A DNA stretch of 64,000 bases from Bacteroidales bacterium. Lineage in GTDB: Bacteria; Bacteroidota; Bacteroidia; Bacteroidales; P3. Location: positions 186,001 to 250,000 of the forward strand of contig JAFTFL010000004.1 in the NCBI GenBank assembly GCA_017449525.1, read 5' to 3'. Below, in pieces: positions 26,644-35,549 of the stretch. Under the pieces are notes generated by a model, which made no database searches, was not told the origin of the DNA, and worked only from the letters and a program-made list of their open reading frames with translations. The translations under genes were made by a program, and so were the position numbers. Position 1 is the stretch's first letter. Every line of letters starts with the position of its first letter.

Positions 26644-28809
26644 TTACTGCACTATGGTCATCTCATTGATAAGATTGGTGGCACCGGCATACTTGTCGAT
26701 GACCCAAAGCATATATCTACTATCGAGGCAGATGCAACGCTGTAGATTTTCCTCGAAGTCGATGTCGCCACTCATGGCTTCTCCATTACCGTCGAAGGCC
26801 AAACCAATAAGTTCACCACGGGCGTTGATGACGGGCGAACCACTGTTGCCACCAGTGATGTCGTTGTTGGTGATGAAGCAGGTGGGCAGTTCACCCTTAC
26901 TGTTGGCATAGCGACCGTAGTCTCTTGCAGCATAAAGCTCCTTGAGGCGAGCAGGCACTGCAAACTCGCTACTGGCGGGGTCCTCCTTCTCCATGACACC
27001 CTGCAGCGTAGTGTAGTAGCTGTAAGCCACTGCATCGCGCGGCTCGTAAGCCTTCACGTTGCCGTAGGTCAACCGTATGGTACTGTTGGCATCGGGCGAC
27101 AGCAGACGTCTGTAACGATTAATCTGTAGGATGCCATCCACAAAGTCGCGGTTGCCTCGGACGAGGTCTGGCTGGATATTGCTGAGTTGTTTGGAAATCT
27201 CCTTGCCGCTCTCTTGAACCGACTTGCCTGCTATGTAGAGGGGGTCTTTCTCTATTGCTTTCTTAGAGGGCTTCTGCAGGAACTTGAGCAATGTTGCTTC
27301 GTTGGCGAAGACCGACTTTGCGAACATGTCGTTCACGCAGCGCTGCCAATTGCCTTTATATTTACGGTCGGCATCGCCAAGAAACTGGGGACAGAAGTTC
27401 TGGTCCATGTGGCTGTTGACATATTCAAAGAGGCCAGCCTCCAGACGGCGTTCGGTCTGCTCGTCATAATCCTTGTAGAAAGGAGTAACCATACTCTCTC
27501 TGATGGCGGCAATACGCTGGTCAGTATTATCCTTGTCCTCAAGGGCGGCAATGACCGAGTTGCCCAATACGACGGCTATATTCAACAGCTCTGGACCATT
27601 CCACAGTCCTTCAGACAGGTAGATACTGGACTCGGCATAGGGGCGGCGCTCGGTGTATGCGCGGCTGAGCAGTTCAAGTGCGCGCAGATACTTGGGGTCT
27701 TTGTCGCGAGCCCAATCGCGGTATTCATTCTCAACATCCAGTTTAATACTCATCGTGTTGAGGTTCTCCAGAGCCTTGTTCTGCTCGCTGCTGTATTTCC
27801 AATAGTTGGAGCAGGAGGCATATTTGCTGGCATACTTGATGCGGGTTGCTTGGCTGGCAGCCATTTCCTCGCGCAGAATGTTGATTTTAACGTCGCGGAT
27901 GTCATGGCGCAACCTATTGGTAACGTTTATTACCTCATTCAGTCCGTAGGAGGTGATGTAGTGCTGTGTTTGGCCCGGGAATCCCATGACCATGGCATAG
28001 TCGCCGTCGCGAAGCTCACCGATGCTAATAGGCAGGTGGTGCTTGGGGCGCAGTGGCACGTTCTCAGCAGCGTAAGCTGTTGGCGAGCCGTCGGGTGCGG
28101 TGTAGATGCGGAACATCGAGAAGTCGCACGTGTGGCGCGGCCAGGACCAGTTGTCGGTGTCTCCGCCAAACTTGCCCATGGACGAGGGAGGAGCACCCAC
28201 CAGACGGATGTCGCGATATATCATGTGAACAAACAGGAAAAACTGGTTGCCGTTAAACATGGAGCGCACACTGGCTTGGAACTTGGTGCCCCGCACAGCG
28301 TCGTCGGCTATTTCCTTCGACACCTCGGCTATGGCCTTGGCGCGTTCGGCCTCGCTCATGTCGTCACTGAGCGTACGCACAACAGCATCGGTTACATCCT
28401 CCATGCGCACCAGTATCGAGGCCGTTATGCCTGGACACGGAAGCTCTTGGTCCATTGAGTAGGCCCAGAAGCCATCCTGCAAATAATCGTGAGAGACGGA
28501 GGAATGACGCTGTAGTTGACCGTAGCCGCAATGGTGGTTCGTAGTCATCAGACCCTTGTCCGACACGATTTCACCCGTACAGAAGTGCGAGAAAGGCATC
28601 CCTTCGCGGCCCAAACCCACAACGGCATCCTTCAGACAGCTCTGGTTGATGCTGTAAATATCCTCAGGCGTCAACTTGAAGCCCGCTTGTTGCATGTCGG
28701 CGTAATTCTTGCCTATGAGAGAAAGTAGCCACATGCCTTCGTCGGCACGCACTGCCGATGGGAGCAGGAGCATCAAGCCCACGGCCAGTACCATTTGTTT
28801 TAGTTTCAT
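26644..28809 (-). CDS. S46-family dipeptidyl peptidase, DPP7-type specificity predicted
   Basis: The 721-residue secreted protease has a signal peptide (MKLKQMVLAVGLMLLLPSAVRA). The catalytic triad of S46 is visible: His in TTNHHCGYG (92/93), Asp in GGDTDNWSWPRHTCDFS, and Ser656 in GGNSGSPVINARG. The residue 18 positions after the serine, which decides P1 preference in this family (Gly in DPP7, Arg in DPP11), is Gly674. A DPP7-like preference for hydrophobic residues is therefore predicted. DPP7 enzymes release dipeptides in the periplasm of amino-acid-fermenting Bacteroidales. The next residues read FDGNGEAMSGD where FDGNWEA is more common by my memory. It is transcribed alone from a TATCTTTG box at 28919. 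Confidence 0.92.
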   Translation of the reverse strand: MKLKQMVLAVGLMLLLPSAVRADEGMWLLSLIGKNYADMQQAGFKLTPEDIYSINQSCLKDAVVGLGREGMPFSHFCTGEIVSDKGLMTTNHHCGYGQLQRHSSVSHDYLQDGFWAYSMDQELPCPGITASILVRMEDVTDAVVRTLSDDMSEAERAKAIAEVSKEIADDAVRGTKFQASVRSMFNGNQFFLFVHMIYRDIRLVGAPPSSMGKFGGDTDNWSWPRHTCDFSMFRIYTAPDGSPTAYAAENVPLRPKHHLPISIGELRDGDYAMVMGFPGQTQHYITSYGLNEVINVTNRLRHDIRDVKINILREEMAASQATRIKYASKYASCSNYWKYSSEQNKALENLNTMSIKLDVENEYRDWARDKDPKYLRALELLSRAYTERRPYAESSIYLSEGLWNGPELLNIAVVLGNSVIAALEDKDNTDQRIAAIRESMVTPFYKDYDEQTERRLEAGLFEYVNSHMDQNFCPQFLGDADRKYKGNWQRCVNDMFAKSVFANEATLLKFLQKPSKKAIEKDPLYIAGKSVQESGKEISKQLSNIQPDLVRGNRDFVDGILQINRYRRLLSPDANSTIRLTYGNVKAYEPRDAVAYSYYTTLQGVMEKEDPASSEFAVPARLKELYAARDYGRYANSKGELPTCFITNNDITGGNSGSPVINARGELIGLAFDGNGEAMSGDIDFEENLQRCICLDSRYMLWVIDKYAGATNLINEMTIVQ

Positions 28810-29794
28810 GTCGTTTCTGTTTATTTATTATGTACTAATGTGTCGTTCTCTGCTCGCCCATTCCTTCGACTTGGTTTTCACAGGTCTTGTCCATTCCGGC
28901 CACGGCCGTGCATCGTTGCAAAGATACAAATTTCTTCGCATACGACTACGCTGCACACTTTCGCCGACTCGCCCCGTGCACAAGGGCACCCGATAAGCCC
29001 CGCCCTTGGAGGCTTACTAACAGCCGATTCCGCACTATTGGCGCACTGTCCTACCCTTCGTTGCCAGATTATTCGTACCTTTGCGCCCACGGTCTGCGCT
29101 ACCCACGCCGCTCGCTTCAACAGTCGGCATCCGTTCGCAGCAAAGACTCCACCCAACTCCATTTTCATTCATTCCTCCTTGACCGCCGATGCCGCAGGCC
29201 TACGACTGTTGCCCCATGTGCCGTTCAGCACCGAGCTATCCACATATCTATACAACTATTCTGCACCACATTACAACACACTCATTCCGTACAGCATCCG
29301 CCCTGTTGCCGCACGCCTTGCACATCTTTCCCGTACGACATCCCTACGTCTCCTCAACATCATCCACCCCTCTCTCGTAACCACCAATAGGGACCCTCCA
29401 CAACCGCATTTGCACCCCCATCACAACCGTGCTTACACTCCATCACAACCACAACAGAAGCCTTCCTCAACCGCTGCCATAGTAGCCCCACAACGCAAAT
29501 TACCCTCCTCTCACATCGCCACCGTGCAACCACCAGAACTTATCAACACATCGCCACCCACTTCCAAAAAGTTCCATTCCGTTCTATCGGCCACCAATCT
29601 GCCGAAGAAAAATTTCATCTACTTCGCAATCAATATCATTCCATTTTATTCTGTCCAATTGAAACATTTTCACTGCTTCGTCGTAAAAGCAGTACAGAGG
29701 GAAGTTTTTGGAACTTATCAACAATTACTGGAACTCTACGGGATTTTATGGGAAAAAGTTAGTACTTTTACATTCGGAAATAAGAATAGCAGGC
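28810..29794. other. 985-bp divergent intergenic region before mraZ, C-rich and G-poor
   Basis: It separates the S46 gene (minus) and mraZ (plus). A -7 box TATCTTTG for the S46 gene is on the minus strand at 28919-28926. A plus-strand TACCTTTG is at 29076-29083, about 710 bp before mraZ, and a weaker TACTTTTA at 29763-29770 just before it. From 28940 to 29690 the plus strand is rich in C and poor in G. Several open frames span it, the longest about 330 codons, but they are rich in Pro, His, Ser and Thr with no recognisable fold. They read as composition artefacts, not genes. Confidence 0.5.
28919..28926 (-). promoter_or_regulatory. -7 box (TATCTTTG) of the S46 peptidase gene
   Basis: On the minus strand TATCTTTGCAACG matches the Bacteroidota consensus, 110 bp upstream of the start codon. 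A clear -33 TTTG was not seen at the right distance. Confidence 0.55.
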
Positions 29795-30259
29795 ATGGCC
29801 TTATTGCTTGGCAAAGAATATTGTAAACTGGATAGCAATGGACGCTTCAAGCTCCCGATTGCCCTAAAACGACAGCTGGGGGAGGGAGACGATGGGCGCT
29901 TTGTTATCCGGCCGAGCATTTACGCCGAATGTTTAGAACTTTGGACCTATGCCAGCTTCGAGACTGAAATCAAGAAGCTGCAGCAACACCTCAATCCCTA
30001 TTCAGCCGAAGACCGCAAGCTGCTGCGCAAAATGAGCGAAGGTAATATTATAGAGATGGATACCAACGACCGCTTGGTAATACCTTCCGAACAAAAGGCC
30101 GTGCTCAAAAAGGCAAAGGAACTTGTACTGCAGTCCATCGGTGACTTTATAGAGATTTGGGACTACGACACCTACCAGCAGATGAACGAGTCGGCTACCG
30201 ACTTCGCTGCGCTGGCCGACCGTCGTCTGGGCAGTGAGCCCATGTCGCAACAGTCATAA
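29795..30259 (+). CDS. mraZ: Transcriptional regulator/division protein MraZ
   Basis: The 154-residue protein starts MALLLGKEYCKLDSNGRFKLPIALKRQLG and carries two AbrB-like SpoVT motifs: the first around residues 8-25, the second in GNIIEMDTNDRLVIPSEQ (about 85-103). MraZ binds repeats upstream of its own operon and represses division and wall genes in some bacteria. ATG 29795 is chosen; a longer in-frame start begins upstream of the putative -7 box. It opens the division and cell wall cluster that runs to ftsZ. Confidence 0.93.
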   Translation: MALLLGKEYCKLDSNGRFKLPIALKRQLGEGDDGRFVIRPSIYAECLELWTYASFETEIKKLQQHLNPYSAEDRKLLRKMSEGNIIEMDTNDRLVIPSEQKAVLKKAKELVLQSIGDFIEIWDYDTYQQMNESATDFAALADRRLGSEPMSQQS

Positions 30260-30324
30260 GCTGCCAACGCTATTCCTGTTTCCGTCGAGACACAACGTAA
30301 CAAAGCACGAGACGGAAAGGAATC

Positions 30325-31257
30325 ATGGAGTACCATCAACCAGTAATGCTCAGCGAATGCATTGAAGGCTTGGCCATCAAGTCCGAAGGCATCTATGTGG
30401 ACGCTACATTCGGTGGCGGCGGCCACTCGCGAGCCATTCTTGAACAACTGGACGAGAATGGTCGACTGCTGGCCTTCGACCGCGACGAGGATGCCACAGC
30501 ATGCGCCCCTGCCGACCCACGCTTTACCCTCATCAACGAGAACTTTGCCTACCTGAAGAATTTTCTGCGCATGCACGGCGTGCGCAGAGTGGACGGCCTG
30601 CTGGCCGACCTCGGCGTATCGAGTCACCAGTTTGACGTGCCCGAGCGAGGCTTCTCCATCCGCAGTGAAGGTGCTCTCGATTTGCGCATGGACCGCAGAC
30701 AGCCCTCCACCGCAGCCGACCTCGTCAACACTGCCGATGAGGGAGAGTTGCGCAAGATACTGTGGCTTTACGGCGAACTACCCAACGCCTCGGCCATGGC
30801 TCGCTCCATCTGCACAGCTCGCTCCACTACGCCCATCACCTCTACCAAGCAGTTGTGCGACACTGTGGCAAAACTGCTGCCACGTGGCAAAGAGAACAAA
30901 TATTTGGCCATGCTATTTCAGGCGCTACGCATAGAGGTTAACGGCGAACTGGATGCCCTGCGCGCCTTGCTGCAACAGGCTGTGGAGCTACTTGTTCCCG
31001 ACGGAAGGCTGGTCATCATCTCTTACCACTCGCTCGAAGACCGACTGGTAAAGAACATGATGCGCACGGGCAACTTGGAGGGCGAGCTACACAAGGACTT
31101 CTACGGCAACCCCATCACAACCCTCGTCCCAGTAGAGCGCAAAGCCATCACACCCTCCGCTGAGGAACTGCAACGCAACAACCGTGCTCGCAGTGCCAAG
31201 CTGCGCATTGCCAGACGCACCACCATTGGTACACCAACAGAAAGGAACCTCGCATGA
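30325..31257 (+). CDS. rsmH: 16S rRNA (cytosine1402-N4)-methyltransferase
   Basis: The 310-residue SAM-dependent methyltransferase has YHQPVMLSECIEGL at its N-terminus, the SAM motif YVDATFGGGGHSRAIL, DGLLADLGVSSHQFDVPERGFS and VISYHSLEDRLVKN near the C-terminus. It methylates C1402 of 16S rRNA in the decoding centre. It lies 65 bp after mraZ and overlaps the next gene by 4 bp (ATGA). Its position as second gene of the cluster is standard. Confidence 0.96.
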   Translation: MEYHQPVMLSECIEGLAIKSEGIYVDATFGGGGHSRAILEQLDENGRLLAFDRDEDATACAPADPRFTLINENFAYLKNFLRMHGVRRVDGLLADLGVSSHQFDVPERGFSIRSEGALDLRMDRRQPSTAADLVNTADEGELRKILWLYGELPNASAMARSICTARSTTPITSTKQLCDTVAKLLPRGKENKYLAMLFQALRIEVNGELDALRALLQQAVELLVPDGRLVIISYHSLEDRLVKNMMRTGNLEGELHKDFYGNPITTLVPVERKAITPSAEELQRNNRARSAKLRIARRTTIGTPTERNLA

Positions 31258-31700
31258 GCAACACATTCAGAGAAAGAAAAGATGTAGAAGAGGGGTTGCT
31301 CAGCGAACAAGAGCAGGCTCAGCAGACCGAAGAGGCTCGGCTCGAGAACGAACAGAGCAACCCTCAAGAACAGGCTGCACCACGACGCAGACGGATTGCA
31401 CTGAGCTCCATTCTGGGAGGCGAAGTTCTCAGCAGACAGTGGCTGAGAAGACAGATTGGGCTGATAGCCCTCATCGTAGGCTTCATGCTCCTGCTGGTAA
31501 CCAACCGATATCATGTAGAAAAACTGTCAAGAGAGAAGATTCAAGCCGAAGAACACATAAAGTTCCTACGCGAACAGCGCATACAGATGCAGAAAGATTA
31601 CCAAGAGTCGGTGAAGATATCGCGCATGGCACACATGCTTGACAGCGTAGGGGTTGGCCTCATTGCTGGTCCTCCCTACGAAATTGACATCGACAAGTAG
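31254..31700 (+). CDS. FtsL-like division protein
   Basis: This 148-residue bitopic protein has a long polar cytoplasmic N-terminus (about 1-82, acidic then RRRR) and one transmembrane helix (LIGLIALIVGFMLLLVT, about 88-104). A periplasmic coiled-coil segment follows (NRYHVEKLSREKIQAEEHIKFLREQ). The order rsmH-this-PBP is the place of ftsL. The long N-terminal extension is typical for Bacteroidetes FtsL-like proteins. FtsL joins FtsB and FtsQ to activate FtsWI. Primary sequence conservation is low, so topology and position carry the call. Confidence 0.8.
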   Translation: MSNTFRERKDVEEGLLSEQEQAQQTEEARLENEQSNPQEQAAPRRRRIALSSILGGEVLSRQWLRRQIGLIALIVGFMLLLVTNRYHVEKLSREKIQAEEHIKFLREQRIQMQKDYQESVKISRMAHMLDSVGVGLIAGPPYEIDIDK

Positions 31701-31783
31701 CAGACCACCGCCCAACGACACATCGACGACTACACATATAATATATAGGTATACCCAACCACACACCACAGCACAGAACAGAG

Positions 31784-34054
31784 ATGAAAGAGAAAAAAAA
31801 CAGAAAACCATCAGGCATAGGGCTGCTCTATCTGTTGCTCACCATCACCACGGTGGTGGCTGTGGTGTATGGCATCATCAACATACAGGTGGTACATGGC
31901 GACACTTGGCGCGAGAAAGGCGCTCCACGTGAGAAAGGACTGCAAGTGGAGAAAGCCCACCGCGGCAACATCATGTCGTCCGACGGAAAGATACTGGCCA
32001 CCACCATTCCACAATGCGACCTCTACTTCGACCTCGGACGGTGGACGCAACGCGACAAGAATGGCAACATTGTGTGCGACAGCACTGGGAAACCAGTCAT
32101 TCAGTCGCTCATCGCCGATTCAAACTACACAAAATACATCGACCAAGTATGTGCCCTACTGCAAGAGGCTGCTCCGCAGAGACCAGCTGGCTACTTCAAA
32201 GACCGCATCACAACCGAACGTTCTAAAGACAAGCCAAGCCGCTGCTTTTTGGTACAACGTGGCATCCCCTACTCATATTGGGAACGCATCACTCAGTTTC
32301 AGGGCTGGAACCGTTTGGTAGTAAAACGTGTGGATGACCACAGCGTCATCAAAGACGTACGCGCCCACACCTACGGCAACCTCTGCGAAAACACCATTGG
32401 CTTTCGCAATAGCTGGGAAAGTGAAACATACACCGGACTGGAAGGCTACTACAACAAGCAGTTGAGTGGCAAGGATGGCATGTTCCTCTGCAGGAGACTC
32501 ACCAAGGGGGTGTGGTTGCCCATTGACGAAGGAAGCACACTCGACTACGACCCAGACAGCATCAGAATAGACTCGACCATGGTGAAGCCAGTGATAGACG
32601 GCAAGCAAATAGTGAGCACTATCGACACACGCTACCAAGACGTGGCCGAGAGCGCGCTCCGCGCTGCCCTGACGAACTATGGCGGAGAGGCTGGATGTGC
32701 CATCCTAATGGAGACACACACTGGCTACGTACTGGCTTGCAGCAACCTTTCGAAAGACACCGCCACCCACACTTATCGCGAAATGCCCAACCGCAATGTG
32801 GCCGTGTCGGACATCTACGAACCAGGTTCGACATTCAAGACGGTGGTGCTCACCGCCATGATGAACGACACATCGGTGCACATCGATACCGCCATGCGCT
32901 TGAGAGTGCGCAACAAAGTGTTCCCCTACAAAGACTGCGAAATAAAGGACGACCACGACGTGAACAATCGCGACACTCTATCACTCCGCGACGTGATTGC
33001 CTACTCGTCTAACGTCGGCATGAGCGAACTGGGGTGGATATACTATCGCAACCGTCGCAATGACTTGCGCCAACAAGTAGAAAAAATATTCCCCTACAAT
33101 ATTCTAAACTTGGACGTTACAGCAGGAGAATACAAAGGGCACATCAACAACCTTAACACCTCTTGGCGCGACTTTCTGAACTTTTGCTATGGCTACGCCA
33201 ATAACGTATCGGCCATGCAGCTCATCACCTTCTACAACGCCATCGGTGCCGGAGGGAAAATGGTGAAACCACTGTTCTGCAAGGAGATTATAGACAAGGG
33301 AAAAAGGTATTCCATCGAACCAGTCGTACTCAATGAAGCCATCTGCAGCAAAGAGACAGCACTTGTCATCAAAGACCTATTGCAGGGCGTTGTGGAATAC
33401 GGCACTGGCAACAACATCCGCAACAACACCTACGGTATAGCTGGAAAAACTGGAACGGCTTGGCACAGCTACGGTAACACACGTAGGTTCAACGCCTCGT
33501 TCGCAGGCTTCTTCCCTGCAGACAACCCGCGCTACACCTGCTTGGTAGTACTCAAAGATGTGGCCTACTACGGCCGCCAAGCCGCTACGGTGTTCAAGTC
33601 CATCTCTGATTGCGTGATGGCTTTGGACCGCTCCATGGGCAACATCAAACTACAGGATGGACAGCTTAAGCTTGACCACGGACGCTGGATTCTCGACAGT
33701 TTCAACCACACCGCAGCAGTCCCCTCCCCCGTACGCAAAGCACAAATCAAGAATCTGATGCTGGCTTACAACTCCCTGCATCTGCCGTTTGTGAGCACGG
33801 ACAGCAGTGGCGAGTGGTGTGTGGCCACCACCGAGAGAGACTCATTACCCAAGCAATACCTATACAAAGACTACAGCCTACAGCAAGGTACAGTGCCAGA
33901 CTGCACCGGCATGACTGTGCGAGACGCCATCAGGCTGCTCAATGAGTGCGGCTACCGCGCACGCTTCAGCGGTGTCGGCCGTGTAAGTTCTCAACAACCC
34001 AAACCACGGAGCAAGCAACGAACTGGCAGCACCGTCGTACTCGAACTGAAATAA
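31784..34054 (+). CDS. ftsI: Division transpeptidase (PBP3/FtsI-like) with C-terminal PASTA domain
   Basis: The 756-residue class B penicillin-binding protein has one N-terminal transmembrane helix (about 12-34) and a dimerisation domain with RGNIMSSDGKILATT. The transpeptidase active site is SxxK in EPGSTFKTVVL (about 348), SxN in AYSSNVGMSELG (about 408), and KTGTAWHS (about 555). A PASTA domain at the end (GTVPDCTGMTVRDAIRLLNECGY, about 697-756) may sense peptidoglycan. It cross-links septal peptidoglycan with FtsW. The spacer to the FtsL-like gene (83 bp) contains one copy of the TATAATATATAGGTATA element. It lies 16 bp before murE. Confidence 0.94.
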   Translation: MKEKKNRKPSGIGLLYLLLTITTVVAVVYGIINIQVVHGDTWREKGAPREKGLQVEKAHRGNIMSSDGKILATTIPQCDLYFDLGRWTQRDKNGNIVCDSTGKPVIQSLIADSNYTKYIDQVCALLQEAAPQRPAGYFKDRITTERSKDKPSRCFLVQRGIPYSYWERITQFQGWNRLVVKRVDDHSVIKDVRAHTYGNLCENTIGFRNSWESETYTGLEGYYNKQLSGKDGMFLCRRLTKGVWLPIDEGSTLDYDPDSIRIDSTMVKPVIDGKQIVSTIDTRYQDVAESALRAALTNYGGEAGCAILMETHTGYVLACSNLSKDTATHTYREMPNRNVAVSDIYEPGSTFKTVVLTAMMNDTSVHIDTAMRLRVRNKVFPYKDCEIKDDHDVNNRDTLSLRDVIAYSSNVGMSELGWIYYRNRRNDLRQQVEKIFPYNILNLDVTAGEYKGHINNLNTSWRDFLNFCYGYANNVSAMQLITFYNAIGAGGKMVKPLFCKEIIDKGKRYSIEPVVLNEAICSKETALVIKDLLQGVVEYGTGNNIRNNTYGIAGKTGTAWHSYGNTRRFNASFAGFFPADNPRYTCLVVLKDVAYYGRQAATVFKSISDCVMALDRSMGNIKLQDGQLKLDHGRWILDSFNHTAAVPSPVRKAQIKNLMLAYNSLHLPFVSTDSSGEWCVATTERDSLPKQYLYKDYSLQQGTVPDCTGMTVRDAIRLLNECGYRARFSGVGRVSSQQPKPRSKQRTGSTVVLELK

Positions 34055-34070
34055 CGCCAAGAGACAAACC

Positions 34071-35537
34071 ATGCAATTAGAGACCATACTACAAGGAATA
34101 GCAGGAGAGAGGCTCAACTACAACAGCCGTCCCATCACACAGATAACGTTCGACTCACGTTCGGTGGAAAAGGGCAGCCTGTTTGTGGCACAGGTTGGTG
34201 TCCACACTGATGGACACAACTACATCGACAAGGCAGTAGCCGCTGGTGCATCGGCCGTCGTGTGTGAACATTTGCCCGAAAACACTGTTCCTCAAGTGTG
34301 CTACATCGTGGTAAACGACAGTGATGAAGCTCTGGGCATAGCTGCATCCAACTTCTACAATAACCCTTCCCACAAATTGGCACTGGTGGGCATCACTGGC
34401 ACCAATGGCAAGACAACTACTGTTACCCTACTGCACGAGATGTTTCGCTTGGCAGGCCATAAAACTGGACTGCTGTCCACCATTGTCAACAAAATTGACG
34501 ACAAGGAGGTAGCCACTACTCACACCACCCCCGACGCAGTCGAGATAAACCGTTTGCTCGCCGAGATGGTGAACGAAGGTTGCACACACTGTTTCATGGA
34601 GGTGAGCTCCCACGCCATTATACAAAAACGAATAGCAGGACTGCATTTTACGGGAGCTATATTCAGCAACATCACCCACGACCATCTTGACTTTCACAAA
34701 ACGATGGCCGCCTATATAGCAGCCAAGAAGGCTTTCTTCGACGCACTGCCCTCGACCGCCTGGGCATTGACCAACCGCGACGACCGTAACGGCATGGTGA
34801 TGGTGCAAAACACCAAAGCACACACTTATACATACAGCCTGCACACCGCAGCCGACTTCAACTGCAAAGTAGTGGAAAGCACCTTTGCTGGCACACTTCT
34901 CACCCTGAACGGCAAGGAGGTATGGACACGACTTGTAGGACAGTTCAATGCTTACAACAGCACGGCAATATACGCTGCAGCTCGGCTGTGTGGCACAAGC
35001 GAAACAGAAGCCCTGCGTCTGATCAGCGCACTACATCCTGCACCAGGCCGATTCCAGCACGTAGACCGTCAAGGAATCACCGCCATAGTGGACTATGCAC
35101 ACACGCCCGATGCACTGGAGAATGTACTACGAACCATCAATGAAGTACAACAATCCCACCAGCGTCTCATTGTGGTGGTGGGCTGTGGTGGCGACCGTGA
35201 TCCACTCAAGCGCCCCATCATGGCGCACATCGCTGCCCAGCACAGCGACCGCGTCATACTCACAAGCGACAACCCTCGAACCGAAGATCCTGAAGTCATT
35301 TTAGACAACATGGAAACAGGACTATCCAATGAGGAGAAGTTCAAGACCCTCCGCATCACAGACCGCCGACAGGCCATCAAGTCGGCCTGCATGATGGCTC
35401 ACAAGGACGACATCATCTTGGTGGCAGGGAAAGGACACGAAACATATCAGGAAGTGAACGGTGTGCGCCACCACTTCGATGATGTGGAAGAACTCAATAC
35501 ACAACTGGAATCAATCAACAATAACCTCGAACAATAA
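34071..35537 (+). CDS. murE: UDP-MurNAc-tripeptide synthetase
   Basis: The 488-residue Mur ligase adds the third stem residue to UDP-MurNAc-L-Ala-D-Glu. The ATP P-loop is GITGTNGKTTTVTLL (about 107-121); THTTPDAVEINRLLAEM and FMEVSSHAI follow. The motif DNPRTEDP (about 400) is the DNPR signature of ligases that use meso-diaminopimelate, so a DAP-type peptidoglycan is predicted. Length is normal. It lies 12 bp before mraY. Its substrate is the product of MurD, an enzyme for which this cluster encodes only a C-terminal-domain protein. Confidence 0.96.
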   Translation: MQLETILQGIAGERLNYNSRPITQITFDSRSVEKGSLFVAQVGVHTDGHNYIDKAVAAGASAVVCEHLPENTVPQVCYIVVNDSDEALGIAASNFYNNPSHKLALVGITGTNGKTTTVTLLHEMFRLAGHKTGLLSTIVNKIDDKEVATTHTTPDAVEINRLLAEMVNEGCTHCFMEVSSHAIIQKRIAGLHFTGAIFSNITHDHLDFHKTMAAYIAAKKAFFDALPSTAWALTNRDDRNGMVMVQNTKAHTYTYSLHTAADFNCKVVESTFAGTLLTLNGKEVWTRLVGQFNAYNSTAIYAAARLCGTSETEALRLISALHPAPGRFQHVDRQGITAIVDYAHTPDALENVLRTINEVQQSHQRLIVVVGCGGDRDPLKRPIMAHIAAQHSDRVILTSDNPRTEDPEVILDNMETGLSNEEKFKTLRITDRRQAIKSACMMAHKDDIILVAGKGHETYQEVNGVRHHFDDVEELNTQLESINNNLEQ

Positions 35538-35549
35538 GAACATCGCACC

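Noticed and set aside
27187..28458. 423-codon antisense frame over the S46 peptidase gene
   Set aside because: The S46 reading frame is certain from its catalytic motifs; the opposite frame is a shadow.
28840..29826. A 328-codon plus-strand open frame before mraZ
   Set aside because: Its product is Pro/His/Ser/Thr-rich without a fold or signal, overlaps mraZ in another frame, and the region has a strong C>G skew that removes stop codons by chance.
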